From NCBI RefSeq assembly GCF_000829455.1, contig NZ_JXAK01000036.1, positions 1-64,000 of the forward strand: a stretch of DNA of 64,000 nt, given 5' to 3'. This document shows, piece after piece, positions 55,340 through 64,000 of this stretch (the stretch's first letter is position 1; the number at the start of each line of letters is the position of its first letter). Made by a program: the position numbers and the translations under genes. The DNA is from Gordoniibacillus kamchatkensis (GTDB lineage Bacteria > Bacillota > Bacilli > Paenibacillales > NBRC-103111). The notes below the pieces were generated by a model. That model was not told the DNA's origin, made no database searches, and saw only the letters and a list, made by a program, of their open reading frames with translations.

Positions 55340-56096
55340 TCCGGTAATGATAGCCGTATGCCGGGATAAAGCCAAAACGTCTGTACAATCGTATGGCCGG
55401 CTCGTTATTTGCAACTACCTGCAAATAGAGCCGGTCTATTTGTTGTTCCGCACAACATTCGGCGACGCTCGCCATAAGCGTTTTGCCGAGGCCTTGCCCG
55501 CGCAGCCGCTCGTCGACAGCTACGTTGATAACGCCTCCCCAGCCCTGTTCGCCGACGACCGTCGCGACCGCGACCGCCGTACGTTGCTGCAGCAGGGTAA
55601 AGTAGCGCGTTCCCGCCGGCATGCGCTCGAGCAGTCCTTGATAAAATGGGAGCCGCTCCGGCGGAAACTGTTCCAGCCGGATGAAGTCGTCAAGCCACTC
55701 ATCGTCGGCATGAGACGACACTTGGAGCCGCACATCCTCATGCCGTACCTTGCTGCTGTCCCTGGCCACCGCCGCAGCTGTCTCGGTCTCGGCTATCATG
55801 AGCAGGCACGGGGTTTCCTTCGCATAGCCGTGCCGGTCCAGCAGTTCGTCCAACCGCTCCGGCGACCCGTCTGTCACCTGGAACGTCGGAGTCAGTCCGC
55901 GCGAGAGATAGAACGCCTCGACGCGCTGCAGCCAATCCCCGTCGGACGGCTCGTCCCCGGCCGTCAGCACGCTGTTTGCCCGCTTTGTGACGCCGCCTGA
56001 GGCGCGCAGCAGCCAGCCGCCGAGCGGAACGTTTTCCGCCGCCGGCCATGTCCGCGCCGCCCGCGCTTCCAGCCGGCGAATGTCGTCGATATCCAT
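55323..56096 (-). CDS. GNAT family N-acetyltransferase
   Basis: This 257-residue protein has an N-terminal helper domain (RAARTWPAAENVPLGGWLLR) and a C-terminal GNAT domain. The acetyl-CoA loop is VDERLRGQGLGKTLMASV, followed by LYLQVVANNEPAIRLYRRFG. The substrate is unknown. The start at 56096 is chosen because AAAGGA lies 9 bases before it; an ATG at 56105 has no room for a ribosome site. Its 3' end overlaps the alpha/beta hydrolase gene by 17 bases on the opposite strand. Confidence 0.82.
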   Translation of the reverse strand: MDIDDIRRLEARAARTWPAAENVPLGGWLLRASGGVTKRANSVLTAGDEPSDGDWLQRVEAFYLSRGLTPTFQVTDGSPERLDELLDRHGYAKETPCLLMIAETETAAAVARDSSKVRHEDVRLQVSSHADDEWLDDFIRLEQFPPERLPFYQGLLERMPAGTRYFTLLQQRTAVAVATVVGEQGWGGVINVAVDERLRGQGLGKTLMASVAECCAEQQIDRLYLQVVANNEPAIRLYRRFGFIPAYGYHYRIKLDP

Positions 56097-56193
56097 ATTG
56101 CTCATTCCTTTACCGCAAGGATATGCCGATTGTACCTTACCTGCGGTTTTCGTTACAATAGATTCGATCAAACATGCGGAAAGGAAATTGTCC

Positions 56194-57201
56194 ATGCTGC
56201 TCTTCATCGACAACGCCGGCATCCACGATCCGACGGTCAACCTCGCGATCGAAGAATACGCGCTCCGCCATTTGCCGGAGGAGCACGACTATTTGCTCTT
56301 TTACATCAACGAACCGTCCATCATTATCGGCAAAAATCAAAACACGCACGAGGAGATCAACGCCGAGTACGTAGAAAGAAACGGCATCCATGTCGTGCGG
56401 CGCCTGTCCGGCGGCGGAGCCGTCTATCACGACCTTGGCAACTTGAATTACAGCTTCATCACGAAAGACGACGGCCAGTCGTTCCACAATTACCGCAAGT
56501 TTACGGAGCCGGTCACCCAGGCATTGCGGCGGCTCGGGGTCGAGGCGGAGCTGACGGGGCGCAACGACATCCAGGTCGGCGAACGCAAAATATCCGGCAA
56601 CGCCCAATTCGCCACGAAGGGCCGGATGTTCACGCACGGCACGCTGCTGTTCGATTCGCAGATCGAAAACGTCGTCAGCGCGTTAAACGTCGACCCGCAA
56701 AAAATTCAGTCCAAAGGAATCAAATCGATCCGCAGTCGCGTCGCGAACATTCGCGAATTTCTCGAGCGTCCGATGACGGTCGAGCAGTTCCGCACTGCTT
56801 TGCTGGAATCGATTTTCGGTTGTCCGGCTTCGGAAGTGCCGCAAGTGCAACTGACGGAGGAGCATTGGGAGGGCATCCGTCTTCTGTCGGAACAGCGTTA
56901 CCGAAGCTGGGATTGGAACTACGGGAAGTCCCCGAAAGCGAACATCCGCCACAACAAGCGGTTCGAAGGGGCGGGCACGATTGACGCGCGCCTCAGCGTT
57001 GAGGGCGGCCGCATTGCCGAAATCCGCTTGTTCGGCGATTTTTTCGGCACGGCTGACGTGAAGGAGCTGGAGCGGAAGCTGGAGGGAGCAGCGTATGAGC
57101 GCGGCGCACTCGAGGAGGCGCTGCAAGGCATCGACGTAGCAGCGTATTTCGGACGAGTGGACAAGTCCGCCTTCCTCGATTTGCTGCTGCTGGGCGTATA
57201 A
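56194..57201 (+). CDS. lplJ: Lipoate-protein ligase A family (LplJ-like)
   Basis: This 335-residue protein begins MLLFIDNAGIHDPTVNLAIE. It carries the lipoate/ATP motif VRRLSGGGAVYHDLGNLNYS and the conserved Lys region ERKISGNAQF, and ends with the C-terminal accessory domain of lipoate ligases. It attaches free lipoate to E2 subunits and glycine-cleavage H protein. GGAAAGGAAA lies before the ATG. A strong terminator follows. It is divergent from the GNAT gene. Confidence 0.92.
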   Translation: MLLFIDNAGIHDPTVNLAIEEYALRHLPEEHDYLLFYINEPSIIIGKNQNTHEEINAEYVERNGIHVVRRLSGGGAVYHDLGNLNYSFITKDDGQSFHNYRKFTEPVTQALRRLGVEAELTGRNDIQVGERKISGNAQFATKGRMFTHGTLLFDSQIENVVSALNVDPQKIQSKGIKSIRSRVANIREFLERPMTVEQFRTALLESIFGCPASEVPQVQLTEEHWEGIRLLSEQRYRSWDWNYGKSPKANIRHNKRFEGAGTIDARLSVEGGRIAEIRLFGDFFGTADVKELERKLEGAAYERGALEEALQGIDVAAYFGRVDKSAFLDLLLLGV

Positions 57202-57297
57202 GCGCCGCTTTGCGGAAATAAAAGCATTTCCCGGGCAAGCGCAAGAACCGACAGGTCGCGAGAGAACCGTCGAAACAAGGTCGACATGTCGAATTAT

Positions 57298-57333
57298 AAA
57301 AGGCAGCGCGGAGAGCTTTCCGCGCTGCCTTTT
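57298..57333. terminator. Bidirectional hairpin terminator
   Basis: Arms AAAAGGCAGCGCGG (57298-57311) and CCGCGCTGCCTTTT (57320-57333) lie between convergent lplJ and the DUF1657 gene. Confidence 0.87.
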
Positions 57334-57340
57334 TTCATGG

Positions 57341-57547
57341 TTAGAAGCCTTTGTATTGAGGCTCTTCGTTTTCCAATTGCTGCACGCGGCTAGACACCTG
57401 GTCGACGATTTGTTGCGTCGATTGGGCAGCCTGCTGGAACACTTGCTTTGCCTCCTGGTTTTGCGTGTTGATGGCAAATTGCTCCAAGCTTGCCTGCGCG
57501 CTTTTCAGCGAGGCCAGACAAGTTTTGACTTGCGTTGCGACTGTCAT
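57341..57547 (-). CDS. DUF1657 protein of the spoVA2mob type
   Basis: This 68-residue helical protein (MTVATQVKTCLASLKSAQAS and following) matches DUF1657. Such genes accompany the additional spoVA operon (spoVA2mob) in Bacillus and relatives. AAGGAGGTGGGAAG lies before the ATG. A sigma-G-like promoter is visible upstream. It is divergent from the DUF421 gene, whose C-terminus carries a second DUF1657-like segment. Confidence 0.85.
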   Translation of the reverse strand: MTVATQVKTCLASLKSAQASLEQFAINTQNQEAKQVFQQAAQSTQQIVDQVSSRVQQLENEEPQYKGF

Positions 57548-57578
57548 CTTCCCACCTCCTTCGTTTCAGCAACAATCA

Positions 57579-57607
57579 TAAAATGTCCATTGGCAAACAA
57601 TAAATAC
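57579..57607 (-). promoter_or_regulatory. Putative sigma-G promoter of the DUF1657 gene
   Basis: On the reverse strand GTATT (57607-57603) and CATTTTA (57585-57579) are 17 bases apart. They fit the forespore sigma-G pattern (-35 gnATr, -10 cATnnTA). Confidence 0.4.
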
Positions 57608-57677
57608 GTGCGCCAAGGCGAAATAATTGCTACCAGACTGAAGATAATATGGGAGACGGACAACTACGAAAGGAAGG

Positions 57678-58543
57678 ATGCAATTGCCAGGCTGGACGTT
57701 TATCGTGTTTCGCTCTTTAGGGGCGCTCGTGCTGCTTTTTGTCCTGACGCGAATTTTGGGGAAAAAGCAAATATCGCAGCTCACTTTTTTCGAATACGTC
57801 ATGGGCATTACCCTCGGCGAGATCGCCGGCTTCATGTCGACCGACATCGAAGGCACCTACGTGTACGGAGTGATCGCCATCCTCATCTGGTTCCTCATCC
57901 TTACGTCGGGGAATGGCTCACTTTGAAAAGCAAGACGCTGCGCCAATGGTTCGAGGGGAAGGGCACTATCGTGATCAAGGAGGGCAAAATTCTCGAAGAC
58001 AACTTGAAACGAGAGCGTTATACCGCGGATGAGCTGCTGGAGCAGCTGCGCACCAAGAACATATTCCGCGTCGCGGACGTTGAATTTGCCGTGCTGGAGG
58101 CGAGCGGGGATTTAAGCGTCTTGCCGAAAAAAGAGAACCAGCCGCTGACGCCCGCCCATCTCGGCATTAAAGTTGCGCCCGAGCAGGAGCCGCAAACGGT
58201 GATTATGGACGCCAACATTTTGGACGAGCCGCTCGCGACTATCGGTTTGAACCGGAAATGGCTGAACACGGAGCTCGAGAAGATGGGGATTCCGCTGGAA
58301 AACGTGTTTTGGGGCCAGGTCGACTCCTTCGGGCAGCTGTATGTCGATCTGTACGACGACCAGCTGAAAGTTCCGCAGCCGTCGACCAGAGCGGCGCTCC
58401 TGGCGACGCTGAAAAAATGCGCGGCGGATTTGGAAATGTTCGCACTCGATACGAAGCGGGCTGAAGCCAAAGCGATGTATGGCCAGTGCGCGGAGCGAAT
58501 GGAAAACCTTATTTCGCAGCTGACGCCGCTGTTAAAACGTTAA
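57678..58543 (+). pseudogene. DUF421 (YetF-like) membrane protein fused to DUF1657, one-base frameshift
   Basis: The first frame encodes MPGWTFIVFRSLGALVLLFV and RILGKKQISQLTFFEYVMGI, the DUF421 membrane start, and stops after LILTSGNGSL. Adding one G at 57908-57911 joins it to GEWLTLKSKTLRQWFEGKG and the cytoplasmic DUF421 domain (KILEDNLKRERYTADELLEQ). The last 55 residues (ALLATLKKCAADLEMFALDT and following) align with the standalone DUF1657 protein next door, so the protein is a fusion. TTG at 57684 may be the real start, since GGAAGG lies too close to the ATG at 57678. It heads the spoVAC-AD-AE unit. Confidence 0.85.
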
Positions 58544-58559
58544 GAAGGGAGCTGCCGCC

Positions 58560-59048
58560 GTGAGCGTTGCAGGAAAAAGCAAAAGCAAGCTGAAAACAAC
58601 GACTTTCACTCAGCAGGAATACCAAAACTTGGCCAAATCGAACGAGCCGCCGCGCCCGGTCGCGCGCAACTGCTTGCGTGCGTTTATCGCCGGAGGCATC
58701 ATATGCTTGCTTGGCGAAGCGCTGATGAAGCTGTTCCAGACGTATTTCGGCTTCTCCGAAAAAACGGCGGGCAATCCGACCGTAGCCGTCCTGATTTTTA
58801 TCTCGGTCGTCCTGACCTGCTTCGGGGTATACGACAAAATCGCGCAATGGGCGGGCGGCGGCACGGCCGTACCCGTTACCGGCTTCGCCAACTCGCTCTG
58901 TTCGGCGGCGCTGGAGCATCGCAGCGAAGGGCTTGTGCTCGGCGTCGGCGGGAATATGTTCAAACTGGCCGGCTCCGTCATCGTGTACGGCGTCACGGCG
59001 GCTTTTGTCGTCGGCATCATCCATTGGATTTTAGGTCTCGGGGGGTAA
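58560..59048 (+). CDS. spoVAC: Stage V sporulation protein AC
   Basis: This 162-residue protein has several TM segments and the SpoVAC hallmarks: PPRPVARNCLRAFIAGGIIC, VYDKIAQWAGGGTAVPVTGF and ANSLCSAALEHRSEG. SpoVAC is an inner-membrane mechanosensitive-type channel that carries dipicolinic acid into spores and releases it at germination. It starts with GTG after AAGGGAG, 16 bases after the DUF421 gene. SpoVAD and SpoVAE follow directly. Confidence 0.93.
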   Translation: MSVAGKSKSKLKTTTFTQQEYQNLAKSNEPPRPVARNCLRAFIAGGIICLLGEALMKLFQTYFGFSEKTAGNPTVAVLIFISVVLTCFGVYDKIAQWAGGGTAVPVTGFANSLCSAALEHRSEGLVLGVGGNMFKLAGSVIVYGVTAAFVVGIIHWILGLGG

Positions 59049-59055
59049 TGGGCAT

Positions 59056-60078
59056 ATGCTGCAAGGACATCAGAGCTGGGCGTTCCGCAATCGTCCGGTG
59101 ATCGTCGCGGCAGCGACGGTTGTCGGTCCGGAAGAGGCGCAGGGGCCTCTTGCGAACGATTTTGATATTACCCACGGCGACACGCTGATGGAGCAAAAAA
59201 GCTGGGAGCAAGCGGAAAAAAAGCTGCTCGAGGAAGCGGCCAAAATTGCGACCGAAAATGCGGGGATTACGAAGGAGCAGGTGCAATTTTACGTCGGCGG
59301 CGATTTGATGAACCAGATCGTCAGCAGCAGCTTTGCCGCGCGGTCGCTCGCCATTCCTTACTTGGGCGTATTCGGGGCCTGCTCGACGTCGATGGAAAGC
59401 CTTGCGCTCGCATCCCTTATCGTTGATTCCGGATCCGCCCGCTACGCGATGGCTGGCACTTGCAGCCACAACAGCTCGGCGGAAAAGCAATTCCGTTATC
59501 CGACCGAATACGGTTCGCAAAAGCCGCCGACAGCGCAATATACCGTAACCGGCGCCGGCGTTGCCGTCGTCGCGCCGGAAGGGGACGGGCCTGTCGTGAC
59601 GCGGGCTACGATCGGCCGGGTTATCGACATGGGCATCAAGGACCCGTTCAACATGGGAGCGGCGATGGCGCCGGCGGCCGTCGACACGATACAGGCGCAT
59701 TTTCGCGATTTCGGCCTTGAACCGAAGCATTACGATTTAATCGTGACGGGCGATCTCGCCCAAGTAGGCTACGACATCGCTTGCGACTTGTTCGAGAAGC
59801 ATAAGTTTCCGATTCATGAGACCAAGTATGACGACTGCGGACTGATGATTTACGACCGGAAGAAGCAGACGTTCGCAGGCGCCGGAGGAAGCGGCTGCGC
59901 CTGTTCGGCTACCGTCGCCTACGGACATTTGCTGAAGAAGATGCGCAAGGGCGAGCTGAACCGCATTTTGGTCGTCGCCACCGGAGCGCTGCTGTCTCCG
60001 CTGACGTTCCAGCAAGGGGAAAGCATCCCCGGCATCGCGCACGCCGTAGCCATTGAAAACAAGGGGAGTGCATCGTAA
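59056..60078 (+). CDS. spoVAD: Stage V sporulation protein AD
   Basis: This 340-residue protein has the thiolase-like fold of Spo[43 protein letters not shown] and [20 protein letters not shown]. SpoVAD binds dipicolinic acid on the outer face of the spore inner membrane. It lies 7 bases after spoVAC and its stop overlaps the spoVAE start. The full length and intact frame suggest function. Confidence 0.94.
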   Translation: MLQGHQSWAFRNRPVIVAAATVVGPEEAQGPLANDFDITHGDTLMEQKSWEQAEKKLLEEAAKIATENAGITKEQVQFYVGGDLMNQIVSSSFAARSLAIPYLGVFGACSTSMESLALASLIVDSGSARYAMAGTCSHNSSAEKQFRYPTEYGSQKPPTAQYTVTGAGVAVVAPEGDGPVVTRATIGRVIDMGIKDPFNMGAAMAPAAVDTIQAHFRDFGLEPKHYDLIVTGDLAQVGYDIACDLFEKHKFPIHETKYDDCGLMIYDRKKQTFAGAGGSGCACSATVAYGHLLKKMRKGELNRILVVATGALLSPLTFQQGESIPGIAHAVAIENKGSAS

Positions 60079-60443
60079 TGGATTTCGTTTGGGCGTTCAT
60101 CATCGGCGGAGCCATATGCGTACTGGGACAGCTGCTCATCGACGTCGGCAAGCTGACGCCGGCGCACACGATGAGCACGCTCGTCGTGCTTGGGGCGATA
60201 GCGGACGGCATATGGTGGGGCGGCAAAAGCTTGTACGACCGGTTCGTCGAATTCGCCGGCGCGGGCGCGACCGTGCCGATCACCAGCTTCGGCAACTCGC
60301 TCACGCACGGAGCGCTGCAGGAGCTACACAAGGACGGGTGGATCGGCATCATTACCGGCATTTTCGAAGTAACAAGCGCGGGCGTTTCGGCAGCGATCAT
60401 TTTCTCGTTTTTGGCGGCGCTGGTCGCGCGGCCGCGGGGGTAG
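60078..60443 (+). CDS. spoVAE: Stage V sporulation protein AE (SpoVAEb type)
   Basis: This 121-residue membrane protein is paralogous to SpoVAC and carries [20 protein letters not shown]. It corresponds to SpoVAEb, a membrane partner of the dipicolinic acid channel. The start overlaps the spoVAD stop by one base. A terminator follows. No SpoVAF/GerA-like or YhcN-like lipoprotein gene follows, unlike some spoVA2mob operons. Confidence 0.92.
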   Translation: MDFVWAFIIGGAICVLGQLLIDVGKLTPAHTMSTLVVLGAIADGIWWGGKSLYDRFVEFAGAGATVPITSFGNSLTHGALQELHKDGWIGIITGIFEVTSAGVSAAIIFSFLAALVARPRG

Positions 60444-60475
60444 GCAGAGGGTCAAGCGGAAAAGGCGGGAATATC

Positions 60476-60503
60476 AACCAACCCTAGGGGGTTGGTTTTT
60501 TAT
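60476..60503 (+). terminator. Terminator of the spoVA unit
   Basis: AACCAACCC (60476-60484) and GGGTTGGTT (60489-60497) form a stem followed by a T run. Confidence 0.85.
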
Positions 60504-60634
60504 TTTCTCAACCTGAAGGAATGGCGGCGACCCGCCGCCGAAAACATAATTCCGTTTTTCGCCACGTAGGATGGATTAATGGGGAGTTACTAGCGTCCGC
60601 ATTGTTCATTTTGAAGCCTGCGAGGTGAGTCCTC

Positions 60635-61570
60635 ATGAGCGGCCGGAGCGTGCCGTCCAGACAAATCAACATCGTGCTGCGCGGGCCGGAGCCGCCGGCG
60701 GCGCCTTTGGCCGAAGCGGAAATTCAGCCTGCCGCGAAAAGGACGCCTTCCGAAGGTCCTTTATCGGATATTTTTAAAGAGCTGGAGCAAATGATCGGGC
60801 TCGACAACGTCAAGGAGCTGGTGCACGAAATATACGCCCTGCTGCAAATTTCCCGGTTTCGCGCGGATGCGGGTCTTGTCCACAATTCGCACGTGTACCA
60901 CATGATTTTTAAAGGCAGCCCCGGCACCGGAAAAACGACGGTAGCCCGGCTGATGGGCCGAATGTTTCATGCGATGGGCGTGCTGAGCAAGGGACATTTT
61001 ATCGAAGTGGAGCGGGCCGACCTCGTCGGGGAGTATATCGGCCATACGGCGCTCAAGACGCGCGAGCTGATGAAGAAGGCGATGGGCGGCATTTTGTTCA
61101 TCGACGAAGCGTACAGCTTGGCCCGCGGCGGCGACAAAGATTTCGGCAAAGAAGCGATCGACTGCCTAGTGAAAGGGATGGAAGACAAGAAGAACGAATT
61201 CATTCTTATTTTGGCCGGTTATCCGGACGAGATGGAGCAGTTCCTGGCGACCAACCCCGGCTTGCCGTCGCGCTTTCCGATTCAAGTCGATTTCGAAGAT
61301 TACAGCATCGATCAGCTCATCCAAATTACGGAGCATATGGCCAAGGAGCGGGAATACGTGCTGCTGCCGAGCGCCGTCAGCAAGCTGAAGCAGCATCTAG
61401 CCGAGGAAAAGGCGGCCAGCTGGAGATCGTTCAGCAATGCCAGATACGTGCGAAACGTGCTGGAGAAATCGATGCGGCACCAGGCGGTGCGGCTGCTGAG
61501 CCAGTACACTTCCGCGCCGTCGAAGCAGGAGCTGATGGCGATTCGGCCGGAAGATCTGAAGCTGAAATGA
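60635..61570 (+). CDS. spoVK: Stage V sporulation protein K, AAA+ ATPase
   Basis: This 311-residue AAA+ protein resembles CbbX/SpoVK: MIGLDNVKELVHEIYALLQI, Walker A KGSPGTGKTTVARLMG, pore region GEYIGHTALKTRELMKKA, Walker B ILFIDEAYSLARGGDKDFG and arginine finger region NPGLPSRFP. SpoVK is a mother-cell ATPase needed for spore maturation. GCGAGGTGAG lies before the ATG. In Bacillus subtilis it also neighbours hfq and the hflX/ynbB pair, which supports the assignment. Confidence 0.92.
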   Translation: MSGRSVPSRQINIVLRGPEPPAAPLAEAEIQPAAKRTPSEGPLSDIFKELEQMIGLDNVKELVHEIYALLQISRFRADAGLVHNSHVYHMIFKGSPGTGKTTVARLMGRMFHAMGVLSKGHFIEVERADLVGEYIGHTALKTRELMKKAMGGILFIDEAYSLARGGDKDFGKEAIDCLVKGMEDKKNEFILILAGYPDEMEQFLATNPGLPSRFPIQVDFEDYSIDQLIQITEHMAKEREYVLLPSAVSKLKQHLAEEKAASWRSFSNARYVRNVLEKSMRHQAVRLLSQYTSAPSKQELMAIRPEDLKLK

Positions 61571-61668
61571 CGGGCGGCGACCGATGTCCGCCTGCGAAGA
61601 ATGAACGGGGAACAGATGCTCATACTACCTCCAGTAAGGAATAATCATTTACGGAGGTAGCTATCACG

Positions 61669-62288
61669 ATGGCAAACGAAGCAACGGCAACAGGGAAAGA
61701 GTTTTTGACCGCAGTGCGCGACAGACGCACGTTTTATGCAATCAGCAAGGAATCGCCGGCATCCAAACAGCGGATTATGGAACTTGTCGAGCACGCCGTC
61801 AAATACGTTCCGTCTGCGTTCAATTCGCAAAGCGCCCGTATCGTCGTCCTGTTCGGCGCGGAACACGACCGGCTGTGGGATATCACGACCGACGTCCTGC
61901 GGGCGATCGTTCCGGCGGAACAGTTTGAATCGACCGCACAGAAGATGAACGGCTTCAAGAGCGGACACGGCACCGTGCTGTTTTCGAGGATCAGACTGTG
62001 GTGGAAGGGCTTCAGGCCGCGTTTCCCACTTACCAGGACCGTTTCCCGGTCTGGTCGCAGCAGTCGAGCGGCATGCTGCAATTCGCGATATGGACGGCGC
62101 TGGAAACCGAAGGGCTGGGAGCGAGCCTGCAGCACTACAACCCGCTCATCGACGAGAAAGTGAAGGAAGCGTGGGGGCTGCCCGAGGCTTGGCAGCTTGT
62201 TGCGCAAATGCCGTTCGGCAAGCCGACGGCGCAGCCCGGGGACAAAGAGTTCAAGCCGCTCGGCGAGCGGATCAAATCGTTCGGATAA
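61669..62288 (+). pseudogene. Nitroreductase family protein with one-base frameshift
   Basis: The first frame (LTAVRDRRTFYAISKESPAS; YVPSAFNSQSARIVVLFGAE) leaves family sequence after GHGTVLF. The next frame resumes EDQTVVEGLQAAFPTYQDRF and WSQQSSGMLQFAIWTALETE. One missing T in 61981-61984 (TTTT for TTTTT) explains it. The restored protein is about 206 residues and belongs to the FMN-dependent nitroreductase subgroup related to YdgI/Frm2. It would reduce nitro or quinone compounds using NAD(P)H. GGAGGTAG precedes the ATG. Confidence 0.87.
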
Positions 62289-62305
62289 CGTTTCACAAGC
62301 GCATG

Positions 62306-62340
62306 AACCGGCGGGGCATACACCGCCGGTTTTGTTCGTT
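62306..62340 (+). terminator. Terminator after nitroreductase gene
   Basis: AACCGGCGG (62306-62314) and CCGCCGGTT (62323-62331) form a stem with a T-rich tail. Confidence 0.8.
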
Positions 62341-62436
62341 TATAACGGATTTGTCGCTTACCTCCCGTTTCGTGATATGATAAACTAACGACTGTGGTCA
62401 AAGCGCACGATCGGCTTTGGCAAGGAGAATCGATAG

Positions 62437-63749
62437 ATGACGCTGCATACGACGCAAGGAGCGCGAACGATCGCGCCGTTCTGGTCAGCCTCGTGACGTC
62501 CGTACAGAAACGGAGCGAGGCGATGGCCGCATATTCGCTGCAGGAACTCGTCCGTCTGGCGGAGACGGCCGGGGTACAGGTGCTGGAGACAATGACTCAG
62601 CACCGGGAGACGCCCGATGCCCGATCCTTTATCGGCAAAGGCAAAGTGGAAGAGCTGAAGCAACGGATCGAACAGCTTGAAGCGAACACGGCGATTTTCG
62701 ATCAGGAGCTGTCGGGGGCGCAGGTGCGCAACCTGGAGGCGGCGCTCGATGTCAAAATCATCGACCGGACGCAGCTCATTCTCGACATTTTCGCCCAGCG
62801 CGCCAACACGCGGGAAGGCATTATCCAGGTCGAGCTCGCGCAGCTCAGCTACTTGCTGCCGCGGCTTTCCGGGCACGGCAAAAACTTGTCCCGGCTCGGC
62901 GGCGGCATCGGCACGCGCGGTCCCGGCGAAACGAAGCTGGAAACAGATCGCCGGCATATCCGGAACCGGATCAGCGATTTGAAGGCGCAGCTGAGCGAAG
63001 TGGTCCGGCACCGCGAGCTGCATCGGGAACGGCGGCGCAAAAGCGGGGTATTCCAGGTAGCGCTGGTCGGCTATACGAACGCCGGCAAATCGACGCTGCT
63101 GAAACGGCTGACGAATGCCGACGTGTACGTGGAAAACCAGCTGTTCGCCACGCTCGACCCGACATCGCGGACGATGTCGCTGCCGAGCGGCAAAGAGATC
63201 GTGCTGACCGACACGGTCGGCTTCATTCAAAATTTGCCGCACGATCTGATCGCGGCGTTTCGCGCCACGCTGGAGGAAGCGAACGAGGCAGATCTGATTT
63301 TGCACGTCGTGGACAGCTCCGCGGAAATGCGCTCCGAACAAATGCGCGTCGTCGACGAGGTGCTGGAGGAGCTCGGCGCCGGCGGCAAAGAACGGCTCAC
63401 CGTGTTCAACAAGATGGATTTGCTGCCGCCGGCGGAGCAGGAAGAGCTGCTTGTCGCGGATGGGGATTATATCCGCATTACCGCTTATTCCGACGCGGAC
63501 TTGGAGCGGCTGCGCCACAGCATCCAAGAGAAGCTGCTCGGCGACCGCAAGACGTTCCGCGTACCGGTGGGCAAAGGAGACGTCATCTCGCTCGTGTACC
63601 GGATCGGCGACGTGCTGGAGGGCGAAGTCGACGGCGGCGATATGCGGTTTGAAGTTCGGGTCAACAAAGACGATTACGCCAAAATGGGTTATTTGCTTGC
63701 CGCTTATGACGAGTCGGCGGCGGGCGAGAGGCAGCGGGGAGAGAACTGA
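62437..63749 (+). CDS. hflX: GTPase HflX (start region probably has a missing base)
   Basis: This protein of about 437 residues has the HflX N-terminal domain (LQELVRLAETAGVQVLETMT; FIGKGKVEELKQRIEQLEAN) and GHGKNLSRLGGGIGTRGPGE. The Ras-like G domain has G1 GYTNAGKST, G3 DTVGF and G4 NKMD. HflX is a ribosome-splitting GTPase. The main frame is open back to 62394, but its first 20 codons look non-coding. An ATG at 62437 with AAGGAG 9 bases upstream is in another frame, and adding one G at 62458-62459 would join it to the conserved NDRAVLVSLV. I place the start there. Without that correction, translation would have to begin elsewhere. Confidence 0.85.
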
Positions 63750-63756
63750 CACCTAT

Positions 63757-64000
63757 ATGGAACTGGAGTTTGACAGGCAAATTATGGTCTGGGCGGACGA
63801 GGCCGAACGGCGCATCGTACCGGCGCTGGACAAAATCGATAAAACGGTCGACAGCAACCAATGGAAAGTGATCCGCGCGTTTCAAAAACATCGCGTCAGC
63901 GACTACCATTTCGCCGCCTCGACCGGCTACGGCTACAACGACCGCGGCCGGGAAACGCTCGATCTTGTGTATGCGGACGCTTTCGGGGCGGAGGCGGCGC
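63757..64000 (+). CDS. ynbB: YnbB-like PLP enzyme (aluminium resistance family), N-terminal part
   Basis: The frame starts at 63757 and runs off the window after 81 codons. It reads AEERIVPALDK-like helices, then VIRAFQKHRVSDYHFAASTG and YGYNDRGRETLDLVYADAF. This is the conserved start of the YnbB family (methionine gamma-lyase-like PLP fold, often named aluminium resistance protein). It lies 7 bases after hflX, and in Bacillus subtilis ynbB also neighbours hflX. Catalytic residues are beyond the window. Confidence 0.85.
   Translation, partial: MELEFDRQIMVWADEAERRIVPALDKIDKTVDSNQWKVIRAFQKHRVSDYHFAASTGYGYNDRGRETLDLVYADAFGAEAA

Noticed and set aside
36041-57911. Programmed ribosomal frameshifting as the cause of the broken genes.
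   Set aside because: The sites lack slippery heptamers and downstream structures, occur in unrelated genes, and all need the same missing-base correction.
1-64000. tRNA, rRNA, prophage, insertion sequence or toxin-antitoxin system.
   Set aside because: None was recognised on reading either strand.

Overview
The window is a chromosomal stretch of a spore-forming, moderately GC-rich Firmicute. It is most likely Paenibacillus or a close relative in the Paenibacillaceae. Evidence is the spore genes (cotE, spoVIF, spoVAC/AD/AE, spoVK), the order mutS - S41 protease - mutL - SAM methyltransferase - miaA - hfq, then spoVK - hflX - ynbB further on, and the YesM/YesN plus LplABC-type sugar systems common in that family. 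No rRNA, tRNA, CRISPR array or complete insertion sequence was seen.

Layout. 1-1.45 kb: a His-rich HxHP protein and a small siroheme-reductase-like protein. 1.65-15.8 kb: an arabinan/hemicellulose utilisation locus, with a YesM/YesN two-component pair, a CUT1 transporter, GH51, GH43 and GH2 enzymes, and a convergent AraC regulator. A perfect TATAAT box followed by a cre-like site precedes the transporter. 16-18.7 kb: small spore-type genes mixed with gene remnants (Rrf2, polysaccharide deacetylase) and a 17-bp-arm palindrome. 18.7-29.9 kb: yyaL broken by a 22-bp insertion, a GDSL hydrolase, a six-repeat GH18 protein, a DUF309/OmpR-type regulator/kinase unit followed by an LTxxQ-like lipoprotein, carbonic anhydrase, a YqkB-like protein and an M32 carboxypeptidase. 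30-35.3 kb: a reverse-strand unit of FadR regulator, CUT1 transporter and trans-sulfuration PLP enzyme. 35.5-38.4 kb: a nitrate/sulfonate-type ABC transporter. 38.5-42 kb: an ArAE-type membrane protein, cotE and a COOH-NH2 amidoligase. 42-50.9 kb: mismatch repair and RNA-modification genes through hfq. 51-57.2 kb: a class A penicillin-binding protein, a secreted cyclophilin, an alpha/beta hydrolase, a GNAT enzyme and lipoate ligase. 57.3-60.5 kb: a spoVA2mob-like cluster (DUF1657, DUF421-DUF1657, SpoVAC, SpoVAD, SpoVAE). 60.6-64 kb: spoVK, a nitroreductase, hflX and the start of ynbB.

Two sequence-level points matter for any reader. At least ten reading frames are broken by loss of exactly one base, nearly always a G or C in a short run, and restoring that base regenerates the expected family sequence each time. 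This looks like systematic sequencing error more than real gene loss. By contrast, yyaL carries a 22-bp insertion immediately before its CxxC codons, which cannot be a homopolymer error.

By eye, the sugar-uptake blocks (about 1-9 kb and 30-35 kb) and the 16-18.7 kb patch are richer in A+T than the housekeeping and sporulation blocks, which fits accessory cargo set in a GC-richer core.
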